Positions 1 to 8,982 of a stretch of 45,904 bases of DNA are shown here, in pieces. Under the pieces are notes generated by a model, which worked only from the letters and a program-made list of their open reading frames with translations, was not told the origin of the DNA and did not search any database. Positions within the stretch are counted from its first letter, which is position 1. The number at the start of each line of letters is the position of its first letter. Both the position numbers and the translations under genes were made by a program. Source of the DNA: Verticiella alkaliphila (GTDB taxonomy: Bacteria > Pseudomonadota > Gammaproteobacteria > Burkholderiales > Burkholderiaceae_B); assembly GCF_018904615.1 (NCBI RefSeq), contig NZ_JADCNH010000032.1, positions 1 to 45,904 on the forward strand, read 5' to 3'.

Positions 1-194
1 GCATCGAGCACCGGTGGCGGTGCGGCCGGCCCGGTGCTGACGCCGGTGGCGCCCTGCTCCAGGATGGCGCGCGCGTCGGCGTCGTCGTGATCTTTGGGGG
101 TATTGGTGCAGGCGGCCGCCAGGACGGCGGCGGCGAGCGCGGCGGCGCGCCAGGCGGCGGAGCCGGCACGCGACAGCGGCAAAGCAGGCTTCAT
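1..194 (-). CDS. mltA: Membrane-bound lytic murein transglycosylase A, N-terminal fragment
   Basis: Only the first 64 codons are in the window; the gene runs off the left edge. The ATG at 194 opens a short basic start, a hydrophobic Ala/Leu run and a lipobox ending LAAAC with the lipidated Cys at residue 29, so this is an outer-membrane lipoprotein. A low-complexity Asp/Ala then Pro linker follows. The catalytic domain is outside the window, so the MltA name rests mainly on context: in Bordetella relatives apaG is followed on the same strand by mltA, which trims peptidoglycan glycan strands. Only 7 bases separate the apaG stop from this start, so the two are probably co-transcribed. It could be another lipoprotein. 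Confidence 0.6.
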   Translation of the reverse strand, partial: MKPALPLSRAGSAAWRAAALAAAVLAAACTNTPKDHDDADARAILEQGATGVSTGPAAPPPVLD

Positions 195-201
195 GGACAC
201 G

Positions 202-576
202 TCAATGCAGGGTGCGGGGCATGGCCAGCACGAATTCAGGGATGTCGACTTCAAACGGCACGCCGTTCTCGCCGACACAGTGATAGGTGCCCCGCATCGT
301 ACCGACGGGGGTCGAGAGCGGGCAACCGCTGGTATATTCGAAGCTCTCACCGGGTGGCAGCAGCGGCTGCTGACCGACGACACCCAGACCACGGACCTCT
401 TCCGTGCGTTCGTCCCCGTCGGTGATGATCCAGTGCCGGCTGATCAGCTGGGCTGGATGGGCCCCCGTGTTCGTGATGCGAATCGTGTAGGCGAACACGT
501 ACTGCCTGCGCGCCGGATCGGACTGCTCCGGCAGATAGCGCGGCACCACCGTCACGGACATATCGTAGGGTTTCAT
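202..576 (-). CDS. apaG: ApaG domain protein (Co2+/Mg2+ efflux-associated)
   Basis: A 124-residue single-domain protein, the usual ApaG length. It has the immunoglobulin-like beta-sandwich signature: an opening [19 protein letters not shown] strand, the RHWIITDG motif near residues 47-54, then [19 protein letters not shown] and the MRGTYHC stretch. ApaG mutants in enterobacteria are affected in cobalt resistance and magnesium efflux, but the biochemical role is not settled. It is divergent from rpe with only 22 bases between the start codons, so the promoters must overlap the opposing genes, and it leads directly into the lipoprotein gene on the left. Confidence 0.93.
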   Translation of the reverse strand: MKPYDMSVTVVPRYLPEQSDPARRQYVFAYTIRITNTGAHPAQLISRHWIITDGDERTEEVRGLGVVGQQPLLPPGESFEYTSGCPLSTPVGTMRGTYHCVGENGVPFEVDIPEFVLAMPRTLH

Positions 577-598
577 TCGTCTTCAAGGAATATTCAGC

Positions 599-1306
599 AT
601 GTCGAACACCGGGCCCGGCGCCACGCGCATTGCCCCCAGCATTCTATCCGCGGATTTCGCCCGCCTGGGCGAGGAGGTCCGCAACGTCGTGGCCGCCGGC
701 GCAGACTGGATCCACTTCGACGTCATGGACAACCATTACGTTCCCAACCTCACCATCGGCCCGATGGTCTGTGAGGCTCTGCGCCCGCACACCCAGGCGC
801 CCATCGACGTGCACCTGATGGTCGAACCGGTCGATGCCCTCATCCCGATGTTCGCCAAGGCCGGTGCGAACAGCATCACCTTCCACCCGGAAGCGAGCCG
901 CCACGTCGATCGCACGCTGCAGCTGATCCGCGACCACGGTTGCCAGGCCGGTCTGGTGTTCAATCCGGCCACCTCGTTGGATTGGATGGATCACGTGATG
1001 GATCGTCTGGACCTGGTGCTGCTGATGTCGGTGAACCCCGGATTCGGTGGCCAGAGCTTCATTCCGGCCACGCTGCCCAAGCTGCGCGAGGCCCGCGCCC
1101 GCATCGATCGCTGGACGGCCGAGACGGGCCGCCCCATCCTGCTGGAGGTGGACGGCGGCGTCAAGACCGACAACATCGCCGAGATCCGCGCGGCGGGCGC
1201 CGACACCTTTGTCGCCGGCTCGGCCATCTTCGGCAAGCCGGACTACGCCCAGGTGATCCGCCAGTTGCGCGACGAGATCCGTCGGGGCGAATCGACCAGC
1301 GCCTGA
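599..1306 (+). CDS. rpe: Ribulose-phosphate 3-epimerase
   Basis: A 235-residue TIM-barrel enzyme interconverting D-ribulose 5-phosphate and D-xylulose 5-phosphate in the cytosol (pentose phosphate pathway, and the Calvin cycle where present). Family signatures are clear: [16 protein letters not shown] near the N-terminus, [12 protein letters not shown] with metal-binding His/Asp, DVHLMVEP, the [12 protein letters not shown] phosphate loop and the [11 protein letters not shown] motif with the catalytic Asp. Length and motif order are normal and no residue appears lost. It precedes gph, the common Burkholderiales order. The start at 599 gives only a short tail before the conserved RIAPSIL. Confidence 0.97.
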   Translation: MSNTGPGATRIAPSILSADFARLGEEVRNVVAAGADWIHFDVMDNHYVPNLTIGPMVCEALRPHTQAPIDVHLMVEPVDALIPMFAKAGANSITFHPEASRHVDRTLQLIRDHGCQAGLVFNPATSLDWMDHVMDRLDLVLLMSVNPGFGGQSFIPATLPKLREARARIDRWTAETGRPILLEVDGGVKTDNIAEIRAAGADTFVAGSAIFGKPDYAQVIRQLRDEIRRGESTSA

Positions 1307-1316
1307 GGTGGCGCCA

Positions 1317-1347
1317 ACGACCCTGTCGCGCGACGCCGCGGGGTCGT
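1317..1347 (+). terminator. Possible hairpin between rpe and gph
   Basis: ACGACCC (1317-1323) can pair with GGGTCGT (1341-1347), with a GC-rich interior containing GTCGCGCGAC. There is no T-run after it, so it may act as a weak or Rho-aided terminator or simply as an mRNA processing or stability stem in the 151-base rpe-gph spacer. Confidence 0.35.
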
Positions 1348-1457
1348 GTCTGGCAGAGTCCGGGCGCCACGCGATCTTGACGCCTGCGGGCCGCAGCGCG
1401 ACAGTGTCATCCGGCAGGAGTACGCTCGCAGGTTGCCCGACTCTATCGAGACCGCTC

Positions 1458-2132
1458 ATGTTTGAAGCCGCCCTGTTCGACCTGGATGGCACTCTTCTCG
1501 ACACCGCCCCGGATCTTGCCCTGGCCGCCAACGCCATGCGCGTGGAATACGGCATGCCGCCGCTGCGCGAGGATGTCATCACGACGTTCGTCGGCAAGGG
1601 CATGGAAAACCTCGTGCGGCGCGTGCTGGCCGGCTCGCTCGAGCCCGAGGAGCAGCTCGCGCACCCGATCGAGGAAGCGCTGGCTGTCTTCAAGCGCCAC
1701 TATCACATCGTCAATGGGGATCGCGTGCGCATCTTCGACGGCGTCCTCGAAGGCCTGCAGGCCATGCGGGCCGATGGGCTGTCGCTCGGCGTCGTCACCA
1801 ACAAGCCCACGGAGTTCACGCTGCCGCTGCTCGCACAGACAGGGCTGGGCGGCCTTTTCGAGACCATCGTGTGCGGCGACACCTGCGCGCACAAGAAGCC
1901 ACACCCGGAACCGGTGCTGCATGCCTGCCGCCAGTTGAACGCCGATCTGGCGCGCGCGGTCGTCATCGGCGATTCGGTGAACGACGCGCTTGCCGCGCGC
2001 GCAGCCGGCACGGCCGTGCTCATCGTCCCCTACGGCTACAACGAGGGCCGCGACGTGCGTACCCTGGATGCGGACGGCATCGTGCCGGACGTGATGGCGG
2101 CTGTCGCCTGGATGCGCGAGCGCGCTTCCTGA
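1458..2132 (+). CDS. gph: Phosphoglycolate phosphatase, HAD superfamily
   Basis: The predicted protein has 224 residues and hydrolyses 2-phosphoglycolate to glycolate, removing a product of DNA repair or photorespiration. HAD motif I is FDLDGTLLDTAPDL at residues 6-19 with nucleophile Asp and acid/base Asp. Motif II is VVTNKPTEF, motif III is the Lys in CAHKKPHPEP, and motif IV is VIGDSVNDALAAR. The ATG at 1458 puts the DxD motif at the expected distance from the N-terminus; an in-frame extension upstream to 1308 has no HAD-like sequence and is not used. In Bordetella relatives gph precedes trpE directly; here an autotransporter, a hydrolase and dedA intervene. Confidence 0.95.
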   Translation: MFEAALFDLDGTLLDTAPDLALAANAMRVEYGMPPLREDVITTFVGKGMENLVRRVLAGSLEPEEQLAHPIEEALAVFKRHYHIVNGDRVRIFDGVLEGLQAMRADGLSLGVVTNKPTEFTLPLLAQTGLGGLFETIVCGDTCAHKKPHPEPVLHACRQLNADLARAVVIGDSVNDALAARAAGTAVLIVPYGYNEGRDVRTLDADGIVPDVMAAVAWMRERAS

Positions 2133-2139
2133 CGCCGAC

Positions 2140-2169
2140 GCGCGGGCGGGCAGCCATGCCCGCCCGCGC
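2140..2169. terminator. Bidirectional hairpin between gph and the autotransporter gene
   Basis: A perfect 13-base-pair stem, GCGCGGGCGGGCA (2140-2152) against TGCCCGCCCGCGC (2157-2169), with a four-base GCCA loop. It lies between two convergent genes. There is no long T-tract on either side, only a short CTTTGG to the right, so intrinsic termination is likely but not certain. Confidence 0.7.
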
Positions 2170-3999
2170 CACGACTTTGGGGCACGCGCTACCTCAAAAG
2201 CGCTTGGCGAACCGCGCGCTGCCCTGATGCGACACGAAGTGCCGGCCGAACTGCGCCTGGTACTCGGCAGTGACCTCGTAGCCGTTGATCGTCATCAGAT
2301 GCACGCCCACCCCAGCATCGCCCAGCACGCGCGTCATGTGCGAGGTGGTGCGGAAGTCCGCCACCACGCCGTCCAGGCCGCGCAGGTTGGCCTGACCCGA
2401 CAGGGTGTCGTCCGACAGCACGGTGACGCCCAACGAGCCGTACGGACGCAGCCAGCCGCCCGAGGCGAGATCCAGGCGCGCGCCGAACTCCACGTTCGGG
2501 CGCAGGGCCACCGTCGTGTCGCTCAGGCCCGACACCTCCAGGTCCAGGCTGCCCGCGCCCGATTCGGTGTAGCCGGGCTTGCGGGTGTGGATGATGTCCA
2601 GATCCAGTTGCGGACGCACGTAGGCACGCGGGCCGGCAAACTGGTAGGCCGCGCGCAGACGCGTGCCAAGCGTGGAGACGCGCGTGTCGCTCAGCGCCTG
2701 GCGCGTCTGGTCACCCAGCTGGATCGTGCGGCGATTGTCGAACCAGCCCTGCCCCACCGCCAGCGAACCCGCAAAGAGCCAGTTGCCGTATTGACGCTTG
2801 AGCGCCACGGCCACGTCCGCACTGTCGCCCCGCGAGCGTGACAGACCATCGAGACCGTCGAGGCGGGAATCCGTATAGGCTGCCGACACCCCCACGAACC
2901 AGTCGGGACGCACTTCGCGCTGCACGCCGACGCGATACACGGCCGCATCCTGGCGATAGCCCTGGATGGCGTTGGTCTCCTGCTGGTTGGTCCGGCTCAC
3001 GTTGGCCTGGCCCCAAACGCAGTCGCCTTCGCGCCAGGCGGTGCCGCTGCCCACGAAGGCCGGGCAGCTCATGACGGACTTGAGCGCGGCACGGCTTGCC
3101 TGCAGACGCGCCACGGCGGTGGCCTGCGTGTTCTCCGGACTCATGCTGTCCAGGCTGTCGGCGTAGGCCTCAGCCGAGGGCGTCTGCACGAAAGCGGCGA
3201 AGGTGCTCGCCTGTGCTGCGGCGCCCTGGTCCCAGGCCTGCTGCAGGTGCTCGGCCGTGGCGCGCTGGTTTTCCGTCAGCGTGACACCCTCGGGCGTGGC
3301 GAAATGGGCGGTCGGCACGAGCGTGAGCGCGCGCTCGCGCTGCTCGATGGACCAGGCGATCGGCACGTGACGCGGCCACGTCCGGATGGCGTCCGCCCCC
3401 TGGGCGTCCAGGGCGCCGGTGGACTCGAGGAAGGTATAGCGCCCGGGCAGAAGCGCCGTGATGAGCGCCGGCTGGACATGGCCCTGGAACCGGGTGTCGC
3501 CCGTCACCGTCAGGCGATCACTGGTGGGCTGGCCCACGCCGGCGTCGGGCGAGATGTCCACCAGCAGCGTCGCATCCTGCTGATGCCACAACGAGCCCTC
3601 CAGGCGGACGTTGGCGATCTGGCCTGACTCACCGATGGCGAGGGTGCCGGCGTTGTTGAGCCAGCCCTGGCGACCGAGCCGTGCGCCAGTCAGGTTGAGG
3701 CGGCCGCCAGACAGGTTGTTGACGGTGTTGATGTCCTCACCGCTGGCACCAACCAGATCGAGTCTGCCGGTGAGCGTGCCGGCATTGTCGATCGTCTCCC
3801 GCGCAAAGGAGCCTCGCACGGCCGTGCCCGACAAGGCGCTCACCACCGAGCCGGCTTCGAACGTGACGTGGTTGTTCGCGCCGCCTTCCACGACGACTGC
3901 GGCGCCCGTGCCGGAACCGCCCTTCAGTTCCCCCGTGTGCCGAATGGTGATGTCTCTGCCCTCGCGGGTGCCATCCAGTGCGCCGGAAGTCGTCTGCAC

Positions 4000-6900
4000 A
4001 CCACTCTGGGCAAAGATGCCATGTGCGTCCACGCCATCAGCCACGATGCTGCCCTGGGTGGTGATCGTGATGGCACCACCCTGGCCCTTGGCCTGGGTAC
4101 GCGAGGTGCCGCCGGATTCGGCGACCGGCAGCAGCAAGCCATGGGCATCGGCGGCCAGCCCACCCCCGCCACCCAGGCTTTGCGCGACGATGCCGTGCGC
4201 GCGTTCGCCGCGGGTACGGATCGAGGCCGTCGCCCCTGGGCGCATGGCCACGGTCACCGCGCCGCCGTTGCCGCTGCTGCCTGACATGGCATTCTCGAAG
4301 ACATAGGCGGGCCGCTCCGAGCTGCCGGCCAGCACGGCTGCATCCCAACTGCCCGAGTAGCCTCCGCCCCCGCCGATAGACTGGGCGAGAATGCCGACCG
4401 AGCCTGCGCCGTGCGTCTGCACCGTGGATCCATTGCCCAGGGTCACGTTGACGGCGCCGCCGTCGCCTGCGGCGCCGCCAAAGCCGCCCATGCCGATGGC
4501 AACTTTGGCATACCGCGAATCGCCCGTGCTGCCGCCGGCGCCACCGCCGCCGCCAATCGATTGCGCGAAGATGCCGAAAGCCGTCCTTCCCTGCGTTTCC
4601 ACGCGCTGGTCGTTGAACACATTGACGGCCCCTCCGGCACCGCCGGCGCGCCCCGGCCACCAAATTTGAGGTCGACCGACGGGGCGGGCAGGATGGTGGC
4701 GTTGTTGTCGAACTGCGCTGACCCGGCATCCGGCATCCCCAGTGCCGTGAAGAGCTTGGTGAGCTCCTTCGTGGCTGCCGCCTCGGCCGCCTTGTCCGCA
4801 TCGGTCATGTCGACGGCGAAGCGTTCCGGCTGGAGGGGGGCTGCCTGATTGACGTAGAACACCCCGCCGCCGCCGCCCACGCTCTGCGCGAACACGGCGT
4901 GCGACTGCCCGCCTTCTGTCAGGATGCTGCCGCCCTGATTGACGGTCACGACGCCGCCCGGCGAGCTCTTGCCGCTATTGCCGCCCAGCGACGCATTGGC
5001 CGACACCGAGATGCTGTCGGCGTTGGCCGAGCCACCGCCCAGGCCACCACCGCCGCCCACACTCTGCGCGAAGATGCCGCTGGAGAGCTCACCCCGGGTG
5101 CGAATACTGGCGGTGTTACCCACGGTGACGTTGCCTCCGGCACCGCCTTCGTTGCCCCGGCCACCCATGGCATACGTGAGGTTGACCTTGCTGGTGCCAT
5201 TGGCATAGGCCGACCCGCCACTGCCCCCGCCGCCACCGATCGATTGCGCGAGCAGTGCGTGCGCGTGATCACCCTGGGTGAGCACGTCGGCGGCGTTGGT
5301 GATCCGGACGACGCCGCCCGTGCCGCCGCCACCGCCCGTGCCGCCCCACGTGCCGGCGAGCTGTCCGTTCGGCACGGACACCTGACCGGCTTTCAGGCCT
5401 TTGTTGATCTCTTCGATCTGCTTCTTCAGCAGCAGTTGCGTGGCCTGCAGATTGAGGTAGAACTCAGCCGCCTTCAGGCGCTCCTGAACGTCCATCTTCT
5501 TGCCGTCGATGATGTCGGCGTTGAAACCCTTCAGATACTGCGCGACAGCATCCATGGTCTCCTTGAACCCCGCATTGCTGTCGAGCTGCTTCTTGATCTC
5601 TGGCGACATCTTGTAGAACTTGCTCAGTTCCTTCACGATGCGCACGTGCGTGTCGGCCGAATACTGCAGCGAGCCCGATTGCGCCCCCGTGAAGCCCCCG
5701 CCCGTGCCGCCACCGCCGCCCACGCTCTGGGCCAGTACGGCATGCGAGCCCGCGTTGCGCGTGCTCACGGCGATGCCGCTCGCCGTGGTGACGTTCACCT
5801 CGCCGCCGTTGCCGCCGGCGCCGCCCGTGCCCCCCAGATTGAGATTGGCCGACAGCGTGCCGCTGCCACCGCCCTGATAGCCCCCGGCGTTGCCGCCGCC
5901 GCCGCCCACGCTCTGGGCGAAGACCGCCGTGGCGTTGGCGCCACGCGTCGTCACGGAGGCTCGCGTGTCGATGCGCACGGCCCCGCCATGGCCGCCCTTG
6001 GCGGCGCTGCCGCCCACGCTGATGTCTGCCGTGACGGAGTCGGCCATCGAGAATGTCTGGACAATCGCGTCGAGCTGCTTGTTCTGCTGGATGCCCACGG
6101 CCGTGCGCGCGATGCCCGGACCGCCCGAGCCACCCCCACCGCCAATGCTCGCCGCGGCAAGGCCATAGCTGAACTGTCCTTCCGTCAGCACCGCGCCCTC
6201 GTTGCGCACGGCCACGTCGCCGCCTGACCCACCGGACTGGCCCGCGCCACCCAGGGCGTAGCTCATGCCGATGTTCAGTTTGGCACCCAGCAGGTTGGTC
6301 ACCGCATTGGCGGCACCCGCCACGCCGCCGCCACCGCCTACGCTCAGCGCCTTGATGCCGTGCGATTGCGTGCCGCGTGTCTGAATGCTGGCGTGGTTGT
6401 CCACGTCCACCTTGCGTCCGTCGCCACCGGCGCCGCCATTGCCGCCCAACGCATACGTCAGACCGATGGAAGGCTGCGAGGGCGGGGAGATCACGGTGGT
6501 GGAGGAATCTGCCGCGCCGCCCACGCCGCCGCCGCCGCCAATGCTCTGCGCGAGAATGCCGAGGGCACTGTTGCCGCGCGTGTCGAGCGCGGACACGTTG
6601 TTCACCTGGACCGCGCCGCCGTGACCGCCGTCGCCGCCCGCGCCGCCAATGGCCATGGACCAGCTGGTGATGGCCCCGAGCGAGGACGCGGAGGCGCTGC
6701 CTGCGGCGCCCCCAGAGCCCCCCACGCTTTGCGCGAACAGCGCAGTGGCGTTGTTGCCGCGGGTCGTGACACTGCCTGCGGCGGTGCTGCGCGCCAGGGT
6801 GACGGCGCCGCCATTACCCCCTTTGCCGCCGTTGCCGCCCACGGCCACGGCAAAACCCAGCGCGCCAGACTTGGCCGTCCCGGCCACACCGCCACCACCG

Positions 6901-7440
6901 CCGATGCTTTGCGCCACGACGCCGTAGGCATCCTTCTCGTAGGTTGAGAGCGTGCCGCCCGCCGTCACGTTCACGGCGCCGCCATGCCCACCGGAGCCGC
7001 CTGCCCCGCCCACGGCGGCGAAAAAGCCCCAGGAGCTGTTGCCACCCGCGCCGCCGCCCACGGGCCGCGCGGTCAACGTGGCTACCTGCAGTGCGGCCAG
7101 CGGCGCGCCGCCGCCCACGCTTTGCGCGACTAGCGCAGCCGCGCCCTGACCGCGCGTCTCGATGGTGCCGCTGTTGACCAGGTCCACCTGGCCACCGGCG
7201 CCTGCGTTGCCGCCCGAAGCACCACCGAAGTTGAGAAAGTTGCCGTTGCCACCCACGCCACCCGTGCCACCGACAGATTGCGCGAACACGCCAAAAGCCG
7301 ACGCGCCTTCAGTCGTGATCACACCCGTGTTCGTGCCGCTGATCCGCCCGCCGCTGCCGCCCTGGCCACCCGAGGCGGTCGAGCCGCCGTCCGGTGTGCC
7401 GTTGCCACCGTGCCCGCCCACGCTCTGCAGGGTGACGGCC
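4000..7440 (-). repeat. In-gene protein repeats of the autotransporter passenger
   Basis: About 16 imperfect units, most roughly 60-90 codons long, each ending in AQSVGGGGG or AQSIGGGGG (variants: KALSVGGGGG, AAASIGGGGG, VAQSLGGGGG, LQSVGGHGG). The DNA is strongly Gly-codon biased, so on the plus strand it reads as GCCGCC-type stretches. Such arrays can recombine and change repeat number, and they are hard to assemble, which fits the frame breaks at 4651 and 8018. Confidence 0.8.
4651..4654 (-). other. Frame break 2 in the autotransporter gene
   Basis: The middle frame reads VDLKFGGRG and then nonsense. The next frame resumes at GGAGGAVNVFNDQ. One extra G in this G4 tract (minus strand) gives an uninterrupted repeat-like sequence GGRGRAGGAGGAVNV. 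Confidence 0.75.
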
Positions 7441-8017
7441 ACGGCACGATCGCCCAGGGTGCTGATCGTGCCGGCATTGTCGAAACGCACCGAGGCGTCG
7501 GCACCGACGTCCGACACGCTGCCGCCACGCCCGCCGCTGGTCCCCACCTTGGTGACGGAGCCAAAGGCGGTTGCACGCCCGGCGTTGCCGCCGTCGCCCC
7601 CATGTGATTCCACAAATACCGCGGGCGCGTCCGTCCCCACCGTGCTCACGCCACCGCCTGCGCGCACGCTGAGGAATGCCGTCCCGCTCGCGCCGCCCTG
7701 CCCGCCCAGGCCCGGGTTGGCATTGAGCACCCCTGCGTCGTCGCCCCCCGCGCCACCATCGCCCCCGCGCGAAGACACCACGACGCCAAGCGCGTTGGCC
7801 CCGCGGACCTCGATCTTGCCGTCGAGCGTGACGCCAGCCGTCGCGGCAGTGCCCCCGTGATTACCGTACGTGGCGAAGGTCGAGAACCCGTTGGTGCTGC
7901 CTCCCGGCCCGCCATCGCCGCCTTGCGAGAGCGCGCGCAGCGCGCTGACCGGCGTCGAGCTCGTGCCCGGGGTGCTCACAAGAATGGTGGCCTGGGCGCC
8001 AACCTGGATATGCGCGT

Positions 8018-8021
8018 CCCC
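8018..8021 (-). other. Frame break 1 in the autotransporter gene
   Basis: The first frame ends shortly after VQAG at a TGA at 7976-7978. One extra G in this G4 tract gives VQAGDAHIQVGAQATILVST and continues straight into the next frame. The GTG/TGA overlap at 7976-7979 is therefore a by-product, not a real coupled start. Confidence 0.75.
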
Positions 8022-8885
8022 GCCTGCACCTGCGACGCCCGCGCCGGCCGGGTCTGTCCGATCGAGGTGTAGCCCCCGCCACCACTATTGCCGCCACGGC
8101 TCTCCACCTCGATCACGCTCGTCGCCGAGGTTGCCTGGATCGACGTGGACGTGGAAAAGCTCACCTCGCCACCCTTGCCGCCCGTGGCAGGCGGCAGTCG
8201 GCCATTGCTGAACGGACTCAGCTGCGCGCTGCCGCCGTCGCCACCGCGCGACGACAGGCGGATCAGGCTCGTTGGCCCGGCGCTGCCGGTGACGGGAAGC
8301 TCTTCGCGAATGGTGCCGTCGTTGCTCATGCGCACGCGCCCGGCGTCGCCACCGCGAGAGGCCGACAGCAGACCGTCCCCCTTGCCGCCCGCGCCCCCTT
8401 GAGACCGCAACAACACCGCTTCTCGCAGCGTGGGGCGCGACGTCGTGATGGTGCCGTGGTTGGTGGCAGTCACATCGCCCCCCGGTGCGCCCGCCGTGGA
8501 TTCGTCGTTGCTGCCGATCGGGACCCAATCCGCGTTCTGGCCGTCGCGGCCGACTTCACGCAGCCGGAGCTCGGAGACGATCTGGCCCGAGACGACCGTC
8601 TGCTCCGCCGCCATCAGCACGCCAGGCAGGAAGACGGCAGCCAGGGCACACGTCATCACCGTCGGGGCGAACGGCAGTGTCACAGGCAGCGCGCACGACG
8701 CTGCGCTCCGGGAGATCGGTGAATACATGGCGGCTTCGAATGCAGGATGGCCCGGGCAAGGCAATGCCTGCCATTGTGCCAGCTAAGAAACAATCAGAGA
8801 GAATTTCACACCCGCAGTTGCAACGACACGACACGGCGCAGGCATGGGCGGTCATGGGGGGCCCCCGGATCGGCTCGCCGCGTGT

Positions 8886-8911
8886 CCGTGCCCTGGCGCA
8901 CGAGGGCACGG
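8886..8911. other. Stem-loop in the divergent spacer before the hydrolase gene
   Basis: CCGTGCCCT (8886-8894) pairs perfectly with AGGGCACGG (8903-8911) around an 8-base loop. It sits in the roughly 250-base spacer between the divergent autotransporter and hydrolase genes, about 70 bases before the hydrolase start. No convincing promoter pair was seen in this spacer; the role is unknown. Confidence 0.4.
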
Positions 8912-8982
8912 GGCTTTCCCCACTGGCAACGCTACGGGACCTCGCGAATAATGCCCCGCAGCAAACTGCGCCCAGGCCTGCG

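Larger units (their letters stand above)
2194..8728 (-). pseudogene. Giant Gly-rich autotransporter adhesin, frame-disrupted in this sequence
   Basis: Three minus-strand frames join end to end: 8728-about 8020, about 8020-4654 and about 4654-2194. Adding one G in each of two G4 tracts (plus-strand CCCC at 8018-8021 and 4651-4654) restores one protein of 2178 residues. It begins with a long signal peptide (MYSPISRSAAS to VLMAAEQ; M at 8728, alternative M at 8764). The passenger is built from about 16 repeats of the type GGxGGxVxVxNxGxIxTxGxxAxGIFAQSxGGGGG, a predicted beta-helix. The C-terminal about 275 residues (2194-3020) form an autotransporter beta-barrel (type Va) ending in Phe. The likely role is surface adhesion or aggregation. 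Helical inserts interrupt the repeats. It is marked pseudogene only because of the frame breaks; sequencing deletions are at least as likely. Confidence 0.85.

Noticed and set aside
4000-7440. Possible CRISPR-like or satellite array
   Set aside because: The repeats are imperfect, of variable length and keep one reading frame; they are protein repeats, not identical repeats with unique spacers.
3611-7860. Many long Pro/Ala/Arg-rich plus-strand ORFs opposite the autotransporter
   Set aside because: They are complements of Gly-rich repeat codons on the minus strand; no start sites, domains or ribosome-binding sites support them.
7976-7979. GTGA overlap suggesting two translationally coupled autotransporter genes
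   Set aside because: One base added nearby gives a continuous protein with no broken repeat, so the overlap is a by-product of the frame break.
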